Assembly (NCBI GenBank): GCA_023391285.1
Contig: JAEWBF010000117.1
Span: 11,168-75,167 of the forward strand
Reading direction: 5' to 3'
DNA: 64,000 bases
Origin: Verrucomicrobiota bacterium
Lineage (GTDB): Bacteria; Verrucomicrobiota; Verrucomicrobiia; Opitutales; Opitutaceae
In this document: positions 25,702-35,001 of the stretch, one piece after another
How the letters are laid out: each line of letters starts with the position of its first letter
Numbering within the stretch: position 1 is the stretch's first letter
Made by a program: the position numbers and the translations under genes
The notes under the pieces: generated by a model
Told to the model about the DNA's origin: nothing
What the model saw: the letters and a program-made list of their open reading frames with translations, nothing else
Database searches by the model: none

Positions 25702-26963
25702 ACCGCCGCCTCCTCATTGTCGCGCCCCATTTCGCTCCGATCAGCGCGCCCGACGGCCAACGCGCCCGCACCCTCGCGCCGCATTTGCCCGAATTCGGCT
25801 GGGAGCCCCACATCCTCTCCGTCGATCCGTCCGCCGCGGAAGCCCCGCTCGAACCCGATCTCCTGCGAACACTCCCGCCCGATTTGCCCGTCACCCGCGT
25901 ATCCGCAGTTTCCGCACGCCTCGCCCGCCGCGTCGGGCTTGGCAACCTCGCGTGGCGCGCATGGCTCTCGCTCCACCGGGCCGGCGACCGTCTCCTCCGC
26001 GAACAGCGTTTCGATCTCGTCTACTTCTCCACGACCCAATTCGCCTGCCTCCCCCTCGGTCGCATCTGGCAACGCCGCCACGCCACTCCCTTCGTCATCG
26101 ATCTCCAAGACCCTTGGCGCAACGACTTCACCCTGCAGCCCGGCGTCCGCCCGCCCGGCGGCTGGAAATATCGTTTCGCCGCTTCCCAAGCCCGCTGGCT
26201 CGAACCCTGGACGCTCCGCCGGTGCGCCGGAATCGTTTCCGTTTCTCCCGCCTACCTCGACCAACTCGCGCAACGCTACACGTGGTGGAGACCTTCTCTC
26301 GGACAGACCGTCCCCATGGGCTGGTCCGCCCACGATTTCACCACCGCTACCCGAAGCAGCACGTTACCCGCAGTTGATTCTGGTGTGATCCGCTACCTCG
26401 GACGACTCGGCCCCGACATGCGGCCCGCCCTCGACGTTTTCCTAACCGGCTTGGCCGCCGCTCGCCGCGCGGATTCTTCGACGAACCTCCTCAGCGAATT
26501 TCGCGGCGGAAGCTACGATCCCCGCGCTATCGCCGGCCCCGCCCAAATCGCAGCCCAACGCCAAGGCGTTTCCGCCGCCGTTTCTGAAGATCCGAAGCGC
26601 ATCCCCTACCTCGCCGCCCTAGCCGCACTTCGGACGGCGGGAGCCAACTTGATCCTCGGGTCCGACGATTCTGGATACGCGCCGTCCAAAATCTGGCTCA
26701 CCCTTGCCGCCGGGCGTCCTTGGCTTGCTCTCGCCCGAAGAGGAACTGTTTTGCACGGCCTGCTCGAACCGCAGGTGAACTCCACTGGATGGCTCGTCGA
26801 CCCCGGCGACTCCGACGCGCCTGCCCGCGTGGCTGAATTCTGCCGCCTCGTGCCTGAATCTCCCCGCTCCCTTCCAGAGCCGCCCGCCATGGCCCAATTC
26901 GAAGCTCGCGAGCTCGCGCGCCAACACGCGGACTTCTTCCACCGCCTCGCTTCTGCCGGCTGA
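25698..26963 (+). CDS. GT-B fold glycosyltransferase, GT4-like
   Basis: A 421-residue protein with the N-terminal pattern RRLLIVAPHFAPISAPDGQR common in GT4 enzymes of exopolysaccharide clusters, FVIDLQDPWRNDF, and CAGIVSVSPAYLDQLAQRY. The donor lobe has GYAPSKIWLTLAAGRPWLAL, the SKI..L..GRP block that replaces EX7E in this subgroup. Start GTG 25698 lies in a GTGA overlap with the GT-C-like gene; the open frame from 25569 is a shadow. It ends in a TGATG junction with the polymerase gene. Confidence 0.75.
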   Translation: MNRRLLIVAPHFAPISAPDGQRARTLAPHLPEFGWEPHILSVDPSAAEAPLEPDLLRTLPPDLPVTRVSAVSARLARRVGLGNLAWRAWLSLHRAGDRLLREQRFDLVYFSTTQFACLPLGRIWQRRHATPFVIDLQDPWRNDFTLQPGVRPPGGWKYRFAASQARWLEPWTLRRCAGIVSVSPAYLDQLAQRYTWWRPSLGQTVPMGWSAHDFTTATRSSTLPAVDSGVIRYLGRLGPDMRPALDVFLTGLAAARRADSSTNLLSEFRGGSYDPRAIAGPAQIAAQRQGVSAAVSEDPKRIPYLAALAALRTAGANLILGSDDSGYAPSKIWLTLAAGRPWLALARRGTVLHGLLEPQVNSTGWLVDPGDSDAPARVAEFCRLVPESPRSLPEPPAMAQFEARELARQHADFFHRLASAG

Positions 26964-28507
26964 TGGATACCAACAAACTTCAATTCACCTACGAGACCCG
27001 GCTGCTCGACCTCGCGACGCAGCTGCGTTCGCTGCTGACGAAGGTTTTTCCAGTCCTCGCCGTCGTGCTGACCTCCGTTTCTGGATACCTCTTCGTCAGC
27101 AATCGGCCCGGCGCGCTGACGTTCGCGCTTCTTTCGGCCGGCGTTCTGGTCGGTTTCAACACGTGGCGAAAGGCCGGCATCGGATTGCCGATGCTGCCGA
27201 TGATGTGCGCGCAACATCTGGTCGCCTACGGTTTGCCGATCCTTGTCCGCCATCCCGTCGTGCAAGCCTACCCGGCGGAAACAGCGACGCGCGCCGGTAT
27301 CGAACTGTTCGTCTTTCTCGCCGCCATGAGTGGCGGGTGGTGGTCAGGACTGCAGTTCGCTCAAGTCACCCGTCCCACCGCGCGACTCCTCAACATCATG
27401 GTCACCGAAGGCATGGATGGGCTCCGTCGACTCGGATTCTCAATGCTCGGTGCCGGCACGATCTATCAGCTCCTCTCTGCGGTCGGACTTCTGAATTCCG
27501 TGTTCGCGCTGCTACCCGGGGGCACGTTCCCTATCGTGTTCGCCCTCGTCAGCGCGGTCACCTCTTGCGGCTTGTTCCTCCTCAGCATGCTGCTCGCGTC
27601 GAACGTCCTCAACCGCACCCAAAAGAGCACCTTCTGGATTCTGCTCGCCGTCAACGCGCTCATCTCCGCCTCGGGATTTCTCCTTTCCGCCGTCGGCATC
27701 CTGCTGTTTTCCGTCGCCATCGGTCTCTTCTGGGGAAGCGGCCGCATGCCATGGCGCTTCGTCATCGGCGTCGGCTGCGCGCTGGCCTTCCTCAATCTCG
27801 GCAAATTCGAGATGCGCGGCCTGTATTGGGAAACCGAAGACGAAGCCGTCGAAGCCACCACGCTCTTCAACATGCCCGAGCGCTACGTCCAGTGGTTCGA
27901 AGCGAGTTGGACGATCATGACGGCGACCGAAGAAACCGCCAACTCCCTCTGGGAATCGCAATACGTCCGGAAGGAGAAAGTGGAGAGTCCCGGCCAGAGT
28001 CTATTGATGCGGGTCAACAACCTGCAGAACATCCTCTACGTGATCGACCGGCTCGATTCGAATATCGTCGATCCTCTTCGTGGCAAAACCTACACCATCA
28101 TCCCCGCGCTCCTGATTCCACGCATTCTCTGGCCCGACAAACCCCGTTCGCACGAAGGCCAGGTTCTGCTCAACGTCCATTTCGGCCGCCAGTCCCTCGA
28201 CAGCACGTTCGTCACCTACATCGCTTGGGGACTGCTCGCCGAAGCTTATGGCAATTTTGGACCTTTCATCGGCAGCATTTGCGTCGGCTTCGCGATCGGC
28301 TGGCTGTTCGGATACCTCGAGAAGAAATCCAGCGCCAAACCCCTTCTCTCCCTCGAAGGATTCCTCGCGTTCATCGTCTTCGTCTCCGTCGCCAACTCCT
28401 TCGAGATGGTATCGAGCGTTCTCATTACTTCGACGGTCCAAGCCGTGGTGCCAGTCGCCGTGATCGGAACCTTCGTCACCCGGCGTTTCTCGCTTAGCAC
28501 GTCATGA
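26963..28507 (+). CDS. Polysaccharide polymerase-like membrane protein (Wzy type)
   Basis: A 514-residue protein with about eleven hydrophobic segments. A large soluble loop sits roughly at residues 275-395 and ends with IIPALLIPRILWPDKPRSHE, then FVTYIAWGLLAEAYGNFGPF. The R-I-x-W-P-x-K-P and LAEAYGNFG patterns are seen in oligosaccharide repeat-unit polymerases of the Wzy/EpsG kind. Such proteins join lipid-linked repeat units in the periplasm. It sits in the middle of the glycosyltransferase run with TGATG before and ATGA after. Sequence conservation of this class is poor, so the call rests on topology, motif and context. Confidence 0.65.
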   Translation: MDTNKLQFTYETRLLDLATQLRSLLTKVFPVLAVVLTSVSGYLFVSNRPGALTFALLSAGVLVGFNTWRKAGIGLPMLPMMCAQHLVAYGLPILVRHPVVQAYPAETATRAGIELFVFLAAMSGGWWSGLQFAQVTRPTARLLNIMVTEGMDGLRRLGFSMLGAGTIYQLLSAVGLLNSVFALLPGGTFPIVFALVSAVTSCGLFLLSMLLASNVLNRTQKSTFWILLAVNALISASGFLLSAVGILLFSVAIGLFWGSGRMPWRFVIGVGCALAFLNLGKFEMRGLYWETEDEAVEATTLFNMPERYVQWFEASWTIMTATEETANSLWESQYVRKEKVESPGQSLLMRVNNLQNILYVIDRLDSNIVDPLRGKTYTIIPALLIPRILWPDKPRSHEGQVLLNVHFGRQSLDSTFVTYIAWGLLAEAYGNFGPFIGSICVGFAIGWLFGYLEKKSSAKPLLSLEGFLAFIVFVSVANSFEMVSSVLITSTVQAVVPVAVIGTFVTRRFSLSTS

Positions 28508-29721
28508 CGCAGCCCCCGTTAGGGTCTCGCGACGCCGCCCCGTCGCGTCTCGCGATCGTGCTCTCGCACCCAACGCAATACTACAGCCCGTGGTTCCGCT
28601 GGCTGCGCACCCATACACCCTACACGCTTCGCGTATTCTACCTCTGGGAGTTTGGCGTAACCGCCCAACGCGATCCCGAATTCCAGAAAACCTTCCGCTG
28701 GGACGTCGATCTCCTCGACGGCTACGATCACGAGTTCATTCCCAACACGTCTCGCGATCCCGGCACGCACCATTTCAACGGCCTCCGCAACCCGGCGCTT
28801 CCTGACCGTCTCGCGGCATTCCTCCCCAACGCCATCCTCCTCTTCGGTTACGCCCATCCCACGCACCTGCGCCTCATCCTCTGGGCGCGTCGCCGGGGCA
28901 TTCCGCTCATTTTTCGCGGCGATTCTCACTTCATCGGCCGCGCGCGCCCGCCGTTTATCACGCAAACCGCACTTCGCATTCTTTACGCGCAATTCGCCGC
29001 CTTCACCTACGTGGGAGCCGCCAACCATCACTACTTCACCACGCTCGGCGTTCCGTCTCGAAAGCTCTTCTTCGCTCCGCACTCCGTCGACCACACGCGC
29101 TTCAACCCCTCGCTCGAAACTCATCGCGCCGCCGCAGCTGCGCTCCGCGCCTCTCTCGCACTCGCTCCTTCGACTCGCGTGATCCTCTTCGCCGGCAAAC
29201 TGCTCCCTGCCAAACAGCCGCGCGAACTTCTCGAGGCCTATCTCTCCCTGCCGCCGGGCGATCACGCCCTGGTCTTCGTCGGCGACGGACCCGAGAAGGA
29301 CGGGCTTGTCCAACGCGCCGAAACTTCTCGCTCGCACCGGACCATCTTTCTGCCGTTCGCCAACCAGTCCGAAATGCCCGCGCGCTATCTCCTCGCCAAC
29401 ATCTTCACTCTTCCGTCCCGCGGCCTTTACGAAACGTGGGGTCTCGCCGTCAACGAATCCATGCACATGGGCGTGCCTGCACTGGTCAGCGATCGAGTCG
29501 GCTGCCAGCGCGATCTCGTCGAAGACGATGTCACCGGTTGGGTTTTCCGAGCTGACGATCCCGCCCATCTCCGCGAACGCCTCTCCGCTGCGCTCCGCGC
29601 CGACCTGGCCGTCGTTCGCTCCGGCGCTTCGTCACGCATCGCTGGATACACCTATCCGCAAACCAGCCGCGGCTTGCTCGACGCCCTCGCGCACTCCGCA
29701 CCCAAGGCATTTCGGCGTTGA
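28504..29721 (+). CDS. GT4 glycosyltransferase
   Basis: A 405-residue GT-B enzyme. The first lobe has RLAIVLSHPTQYYSPWFRWL, a pattern of GT4 enzymes with an SHPTQYYSP start. Later come VGAANHHYFTTLGVPSRKLF, VILFAGKLLPAKQPRELLEA and an EX7E motif in ETWGLAVNE with SMHMGVPALVSDRVG. It overlaps the polymerase gene by ATGA. The acceptor is unknown. Confidence 0.88.
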   Translation: MTQPPLGSRDAAPSRLAIVLSHPTQYYSPWFRWLRTHTPYTLRVFYLWEFGVTAQRDPEFQKTFRWDVDLLDGYDHEFIPNTSRDPGTHHFNGLRNPALPDRLAAFLPNAILLFGYAHPTHLRLILWARRRGIPLIFRGDSHFIGRARPPFITQTALRILYAQFAAFTYVGAANHHYFTTLGVPSRKLFFAPHSVDHTRFNPSLETHRAAAAALRASLALAPSTRVILFAGKLLPAKQPRELLEAYLSLPPGDHALVFVGDGPEKDGLVQRAETSRSHRTIFLPFANQSEMPARYLLANIFTLPSRGLYETWGLAVNESMHMGVPALVSDRVGCQRDLVEDDVTGWVFRADDPAHLRERLSAALRADLAVVRSGASSRIAGYTYPQTSRGLLDALAHSAPKAFRR

Positions 29722-29752
29722 TGCCCTGCGCGCCAATTCCGGTAATCCCTCC

Positions 29753-30316
29753 ATGGCGGTAGAACCTCCCTTCCTCGGACAAAACTGCGTCACGCCCGAC
29801 CCGCGGCGCGAGGTTCTGCTCCGCTGGCTGTGGGCCTTCGTCCAAGCCACCGTCTTCCGCTGGAGCCCGCGTCCGCTGCATGGTTTTCGCGCGCGCCTGC
29901 TGAAACTCTTCGGCGCCGACATCCCTGACGTCTCCAAAGTTGTCGTCTTCCCCACCGTGCGCACCACCTACCCGTGGCGCCTCCGTCTCGAACCTCGCTC
30001 CATGGTCGGACGCCACGTCACACTCTACAGCCTCGGCCACATCACGCTTCGCCGCGGCGCCAATGTCAGCCAAAACACCCACCTCTGCGCCGGCACGCAC
30101 GACTTCATGCGCTGGGACATGCCGCTCGTCACGGGCCCGATCGTGATCGGCGAAAACGCCTGGATCGGCGCCGACGTCTTCGTCGGTCCCAACGTCACCA
30201 TCGGCGAACTCTGCGTCGTCGGCGCCCGCGCCGTCGTCGTCCGCGATCTCCCGCCGCGCAAAATCTGCGTGGGTCACCCTTGCCGCCCGATCAAAGACCG
30301 CCTGCCGCCCGCCTGA
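29753..30316 (+). CDS. WcaF-type hexapeptide acetyltransferase
   Basis: A 187-residue left-handed beta-helix enzyme. It has the WcaF-like N-terminal helices (RWLWAFVQATVFRWSPRPLH), the turn region LSQ-like NVSQNTHLCAGTHDF with the probable catalytic His, and GPIVIGENAWIGADVFVGPN with the closing LPPRKICVGHPCRPIK. It is about the normal size for colanic-acid-type acetyltransferases, which use acetyl-CoA to acetylate a sugar hydroxyl. Start ATG 29753 gives this size; the frame back to 29306 is a shadow. The stop is followed at once by the next ATG. Confidence 0.87.
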   Translation: MAVEPPFLGQNCVTPDPRREVLLRWLWAFVQATVFRWSPRPLHGFRARLLKLFGADIPDVSKVVVFPTVRTTYPWRLRLEPRSMVGRHVTLYSLGHITLRRGANVSQNTHLCAGTHDFMRWDMPLVTGPIVIGENAWIGADVFVGPNVTIGELCVVGARAVVVRDLPPRKICVGHPCRPIKDRLPPA

Positions 30317-31444
30317 ATGCGCTGCTGCGAAATCGTTCCCAGCCTCGAGGAAAAACACGGCGGCCCCAGCAAATCCGTCCTCGCTCTCTCCGAAGCGCTC
30401 GGCTCCCTCAGCCCGCTCGTCTCACTGCTCTCCACCGATCCGAGCCCGCCCGCGCCCCCGCCTTCACGCTCAATCGACGTTCGCGTTTTCCCACGCAACA
30501 CTCCGCAAGCCCTTTGTCCGTCCTCCGGTCTCCGGCGTCACCTCGATGAGCACACCTTCGACGTGATCCATCATCACTCGCTGTGGCTGCGCACCCTGCA
30601 CTACGCGCATCATCGCGCCCGCTCGCTGCACGTTCCTTTCGTCATTTCGCCGCGCGGCATGATGAGTCCCTGGGCGTGGCAACATCATGGTTGGCGCAAA
30701 CAACTCGTCCGCCATCTCCTCCATCCCGGCGCTTTCGAAGGCGCCGACGGCTGGCACGCCACCAGCCCTGAAGAAGCCGACGAGATTCGTTCCCACGGTT
30801 TTAAACAGCCGATCTGCGTTGCCCCCAACGGCGTCGCCATTCCCACCGCCGCCGATCGCACCGCCGCCGCTGCGCACTGGCACACCATCTGCCCCGACAC
30901 GGCGCAACGTCCCACCGCGCTTTTTTATTCCCGCCTGCATCGCAAAAAGCGCGTGCTCGAGCTGATCGATCTCTGGCTCGCTCACGCTCCCGCCGAATGG
31001 CTGCTGCTGATCGTCGGCACACCGGAAGAGTATACACCCGCCCAGCTCGAAACCTACGTCCTCCACAACTCCGGCGGCGGACGCGTTCGCGTTTTCGACG
31101 GCTCTGGCGCGCCGCCGCCGTATCCCGTCGCGTCGCTTTTCATTCTTCCGTCGCACAACGAAAACTTCGGCATGGTCATCGCCGAATCTCTCGCCCACGC
31201 CGTGCCCGTGCTCGTCACCGACTCCACGCCGTGGTCCGATATCAACTCGCTCGGTTGCGGCTGGTGCGTTCCTTGGGCCGCGTTTCCCGCCACTCTGCGA
31301 ATCGCCTTGTCCGAGACGTCCGAACAGCGCACCCGCCGCGGCGAAGTGGGTCGCGAATACGTCCGCCAGGAATTCCCCTGGGAGAAGTCGGCCGCGACGC
31401 TCCTCCAATTCTATCGCGAGCTCCGCAAGCAATCCGCCGCGTGA
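30317..31444 (+). CDS. GT4 glycosyltransferase
   Basis: A 375-residue GT-B enzyme with CCEIVPSLEEKHGGPSKSVL at the N-terminus (GGPSKSV turn), FDVIHHHSLWL, VISPRGMMSPWAWQHHGWRK (typical for GT4 enzymes of O-antigen and colanic clusters), and the EX7E motif in ENFGMVIAE followed by SLAHAVPVLVTDSTPW. It starts immediately after the acetyltransferase stop. Donor and acceptor unknown. Confidence 0.88.
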   Translation: MRCCEIVPSLEEKHGGPSKSVLALSEALGSLSPLVSLLSTDPSPPAPPPSRSIDVRVFPRNTPQALCPSSGLRRHLDEHTFDVIHHHSLWLRTLHYAHHRARSLHVPFVISPRGMMSPWAWQHHGWRKQLVRHLLHPGAFEGADGWHATSPEEADEIRSHGFKQPICVAPNGVAIPTAADRTAAAAHWHTICPDTAQRPTALFYSRLHRKKRVLELIDLWLAHAPAEWLLLIVGTPEEYTPAQLETYVLHNSGGGRVRVFDGSGAPPPYPVASLFILPSHNENFGMVIAESLAHAVPVLVTDSTPWSDINSLGCGWCVPWAAFPATLRIALSETSEQRTRRGEVGREYVRQEFPWEKSAATLLQFYRELRKQSAA

Positions 31445-31451
31445 CCTCACC

Positions 31452-32930
31452 ATGCGCGACCTGAAATACCAGCCTGGCGTCAGTGCAGCTCCCAGCCGCA
31501 ACGCCGCTTACCGCGAACGCTTCGAACTCATCGTCGTCGCGCACGTCGCCACCCTCGTTGTGCTCGCCTCATGGTGGCTCGGCGGAAACTCACTCGGGGC
31601 GCGCCTCGCACTTTCAATCTGGGGCTCCGTCGGTGTCGTCCTGACCGCCATCGGTATCTTCTGTCGCCGATCGCTTCGCCCCGATTTCCAACCGTTCCGC
31701 TGGCTTTGGCCGCTCGCGCTTTTCGCGATCCTCGTCCTCGCCAGCGCGTTCAATCCCAGCTTCCGCGAGATCTCGAATGACTCCCGCCCCCTCTACGTCG
31801 AGTCGGAAAGCGTTCCCGGCTGGCCGAGCAGCGCTCGTCCTTTGCACTCGCTGCGCACGCTCTGGTTCTTCTCCGCGGTCTATCTCTCTGCTTTCAACCT
31901 GCTCATCTTTGTTCGCCAACGCCGTTTCCTCCGCGGCTTGTGCATCGCGCTCGTTGCCAACGCCCTCGTTCTCGCCGTCCTCGGCACGCTCCAGAAACTC
32001 ATGGGCGCGCCCAGCACGTTCTTCGGCCTCGGCCCGCCGATCCAACCGAAATTCTTCGCTTCGTTCCTCTACCATAATCACTGGGGCGCGTTCACCTTGC
32101 TGATGTCGGCGCTGGCCCTCGGGCTGATCTTCCACTTCGCCCGCCGCTCCCAGGCCCGCAACGTCTGGCACTCTCCGGTTTTCGCGGGAGTCGTTGCCAT
32201 GCTCTTTCTCGCCACCACGGCTCCGCTCAGCGCTTCGCGTTCGAGCACGATTCTCCTGCTGATCCTTCTCGTGGTCGGATTCGGTCACTATCTCCGCAAC
32301 ATTCTCGCATCGCGCCGGGCCGCACGCGCCAGCATCGCAGCCCCGCTCAGCGGGGGCATTCTCGCCGCCATCGCCGTCCTCGGTTTCGCGCTGTATTTCG
32401 CCCGCCCCGTTGTCGAACACCGCTTCCTCCAAACTCTCGAGCAGATCGAAGACGCTCGCCGCGAGACCACCGTCAACTCCCGCGTAGCCCTTTACCGCGA
32501 CACCTGGAACATGGCTCGCGAAAAACTCTGGTTCGGCTGGGGCATGGGCTCGTATCCCACCGTCTTCTACACGCGCAACACCCAACGCTACACGTCGGAC
32601 GGTCTGGAGGTCCATTTCCACGACGCCCATTCCGACTGGCTGCAGTCGGCCTCCGAGGTCGGCCTCGTTGGCACCACCCTTCTCGGGCTGTGCGCTCTCG
32701 TTCCCCTCGTCGCGTGTCGGAGCGCGTTGAGACCGACTCCGCTCGTAGCGTATCCATTATTTGGCTGCGCGATCGTCGTCCTCTACGCCTGGCTCGAATT
32801 CCCGTTCGGCAACCGCGCCGTCATCTGCGCCTGGTGGGTCGCCTTCTTCGTCGCCGTCCAATCCGCGCGCATCCGTGAACGGCTCGCCGCCCCAACCTCC
32901 GCGTCGCCAGCCGTCTCAGCCTCGTCATGA
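31452..32930 (+). CDS. O-antigen ligase/polymerase family membrane protein
   Basis: A 492-residue protein with about eleven hydrophobic segments and one large periplasmic loop (about residues 315-400). Diagnostic patterns are FASFLYHNHWGAFTLLMSAL, LFGWGMG-like WFGWGMGSYPTVF, and HFHDAHSDWLQSASEVGLVG. The H-x-HxD-x-L....E.G..G block is shared by WaaL ligases and Wzy_C-domain polymerases. Such proteins either ligate the glycan to an acceptor or polymerise it. Together with the Wzy-like protein at 26963, the locus has two candidates. It overlaps the GT2 gene by ATGA. Confidence 0.85.
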   Translation: MRDLKYQPGVSAAPSRNAAYRERFELIVVAHVATLVVLASWWLGGNSLGARLALSIWGSVGVVLTAIGIFCRRSLRPDFQPFRWLWPLALFAILVLASAFNPSFREISNDSRPLYVESESVPGWPSSARPLHSLRTLWFFSAVYLSAFNLLIFVRQRRFLRGLCIALVANALVLAVLGTLQKLMGAPSTFFGLGPPIQPKFFASFLYHNHWGAFTLLMSALALGLIFHFARRSQARNVWHSPVFAGVVAMLFLATTAPLSASRSSTILLLILLVVGFGHYLRNILASRRAARASIAAPLSGGILAAIAVLGFALYFARPVVEHRFLQTLEQIEDARRETTVNSRVALYRDTWNMAREKLWFGWGMGSYPTVFYTRNTQRYTSDGLEVHFHDAHSDWLQSASEVGLVGTTLLGLCALVPLVACRSALRPTPLVAYPLFGCAIVVLYAWLEFPFGNRAVICAWWVAFFVAVQSARIRERLAAPTSASPAVSASS

Positions 32931-33790
32931 ACGACCGCTGTCCCATTTCCGTTCTCATTCCCGCGAAAAACGAACGCGCCAATATCGAAGCGTGCATCGC
33001 GTCCGCCGCGTTTGCCGACGAAATCGTCGTCGTCGACTCCGGCAGCACCGACGGCACCCGCGAACTCGCCGAATCGCTCGGCGCTCGCGTTGTGAATTTC
33101 CAGTGGAACGGCCGCTTCCCCAAAAAGAAAAACTGGGCGCTGGCCAACATCCCTTGGCGCCACGAGTGGGTGTTCATCCTCGATGCCGACGAGCGCATCA
33201 CGCCCGAACTCGCCGACGAACTCCGCCGCATCGTGTCCGCTCCAACCGCCAACGGATACTACGTCAACCGCCGTTTCTGGTTCATCGACGGCTGGCTTCG
33301 CCACTGCGGCTATTACCCCAGCTGGAACCTGCGGTTTTTCCGCCATCCTCTCGGCCGCTACGAGCAATTCGGCGAGATGGCAGACACCTCCTCGGGCGAC
33401 AACGAAGTGCATGAACACGTCGTCCTCTCCGGCCAGTCTGCACACCTGCGCGGCGAAATGGAGCATTACGCGTTTCCGGACATCGCAACCTGGGTTGAGA
33501 AACACAACCGCTACAGCAACTGGGAAGCCCAGCTCCTCACCGATGGCGGCAGCGAGTCCGTGCGACACGCCGATCAGCTCACCCCCGCCCTCGCGCGCAA
33601 ACGCCGCCTGAAACAGTTCGCTCGACACCTTCCGTTCCGCCCACTGCTCCGCTTCCTTTATCACTACGTTTACCGTCTCGGATTCCTCGACGGCTACCGT
33701 GGTTTCGCTTTCTGCCGCCTCATGGGTTTCTATGAATTCTTGAGCTGCGCCAAAGCCAACGAGCTCCGCCGCACCTCCCGCCGCTCCTGA
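32927..33790 (+). CDS. GT2 glycosyltransferase, WaaE/KdtX-like
   Basis: A 287-residue GT-A enzyme: ISVLIPAKNERANIEACIAS, IVVVDSGSTDGTRELAES, and the DxD site in VFILDADERITPELADEL. NWALANIPWRHEWVF and SEHVVLS-type EHVVLSGQSAHLRGEMEHY blocks place it in the WaaE-like subgroup known from lipopolysaccharide-core glucosyltransferases. It may add an early sugar near the lipid carrier, but the donor cannot be stated. TGATG junction with the next gene. Confidence 0.87.
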   Translation: MNDRCPISVLIPAKNERANIEACIASAAFADEIVVVDSGSTDGTRELAESLGARVVNFQWNGRFPKKKNWALANIPWRHEWVFILDADERITPELADELRRIVSAPTANGYYVNRRFWFIDGWLRHCGYYPSWNLRFFRHPLGRYEQFGEMADTSSGDNEVHEHVVLSGQSAHLRGEMEHYAFPDIATWVEKHNRYSNWEAQLLTDGGSESVRHADQLTPALARKRRLKQFARHLPFRPLLRFLYHYVYRLGFLDGYRGFAFCRLMGFYEFLSCAKANELRRTSRRS

Positions 33791-34992
33791 TGGCGCGCCT
33801 CGTCTTCTTCAACCGCTTCTACTGGCCCGACGAGCCTGCCACCGCGCAACTCCTCGTCGACCTCGCCGAAGCACTCGCCACGGACGGACACGATGTATCC
33901 GTCGTCACGAGTCGCCCCGCCGGCTCCCCGGTTTTCGAGCAACACAACGGAATCGACATCCACCGCGTTCGCTCTCTTCGCCTCCACGGAAAGGGTCTTC
34001 TTCCCCGTATCCTCGATTTGGTGACGTTTTACCCCGGAGCATTTCTCCTCCTTCTGCAACGCGTGAAACGCGGAGATGTCCTCGTCGCCATGACCGACCC
34101 GCCGCTCAGCGGAATCCTCGCAGCCGCGGTCGCGAAGTTGCGCGGCGCCAAACTCGTCCACTGGGTGCAGGACATCTATCCGGAGATCGCGGTCCTGCTC
34201 ACCCGCCAGCGCTGGCTGCTGGCTTCACGTCCCATGCGTGACGCCGCGTGGCGCGCAGCCCGCGCGTGTTTCGTTCCCGGCGAAACGATGGCGAACGCAC
34301 TTCGTGCCGCCCACGTTCCGCTCTCACGGATCTTCGTTTCTCCCAACTGGGCGCCCGCCGGCCTTCGCCCTCCCGGCGCTGAAAGCGTTGCTGCATTGCG
34401 CGCGCGCTGGAACCTTTCCGATAAGTTCGTCGCCCTCTACTCGGGCAACCTCGGTCGCGTCCACGATCTCGAGCCTCTCCTCGAGGTTGCCGCCCTGCTT
34501 CAATCGGATCCGACCTTCGCCTTCGTTTTCATTGGAGGAGGCGCCAGCCGCGAACCGCTTCAGCGCGCGGTTGAACAACGCTGTCTTACCAATGTTCATT
34601 TTTATCCCGCTCAACCCCGAGAACATCTCTCCGTCTCACTCGGAGTCGGCGACGTTCACTTCGTCACGCTGAAACCGGGTGCCGAAGCAGCGGTGTTTCC
34701 GAGCAAGCTCTACGGCATCGCTCAAGTGGGCCGCCCCGTGGTCTTCATTGGATCGCCCGAATCCGATGTCGCCTGCAACGTCATGAATCATCAATTCGGC
34801 GCGGTCTTCACTCGTGGCCAAGCTCCGGCGATCGCGACCTGGCTCGTAAACCTGCGCACCGACCCACAGCGCCAATCCCAACTCTCCGCCGCTGCACTCG
34901 CTTTCGCGCCGCGCGGTCGAGAACACGCGCTGCAACAGTGGCGCGAATTCCTGGCCTCACCCGAACTTGCCGCTTCCTCACCCCGCCCCTAA
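33790..34992 (+). CDS. GT4 glycosyltransferase, WcaI/WbuB-like
   Basis: A 400-residue GT-B enzyme with the WbuB/WcaI-like start LVFFNRFYWPDEPATAQLLV, followed by HDVSVVTSRPAG, LVHWVQDIYPEIAVL, and FVALYSGNLGRVHDLEPLLE. In the donor lobe VFPSKLYGIAQVGRPVVFIG replaces EX7E; this FPSKLYG..A.GRP block is the hallmark of this group, which includes the first or second transferases of colanic-acid-like and lipopolysaccharide repeat units. It sits directly before the initiating phosphoglycosyltransferase, which fits an early step. Confidence 0.88.
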   Translation: MARLVFFNRFYWPDEPATAQLLVDLAEALATDGHDVSVVTSRPAGSPVFEQHNGIDIHRVRSLRLHGKGLLPRILDLVTFYPGAFLLLLQRVKRGDVLVAMTDPPLSGILAAAVAKLRGAKLVHWVQDIYPEIAVLLTRQRWLLASRPMRDAAWRAARACFVPGETMANALRAAHVPLSRIFVSPNWAPAGLRPPGAESVAALRARWNLSDKFVALYSGNLGRVHDLEPLLEVAALLQSDPTFAFVFIGGGASREPLQRAVEQRCLTNVHFYPAQPREHLSVSLGVGDVHFVTLKPGAEAAVFPSKLYGIAQVGRPVVFIGSPESDVACNVMNHQFGAVFTRGQAPAIATWLVNLRTDPQRQSQLSAAALAFAPRGREHALQQWREFLASPELAASSPRP

Positions 34993-35001
34993 GCACGTCC
35001 G

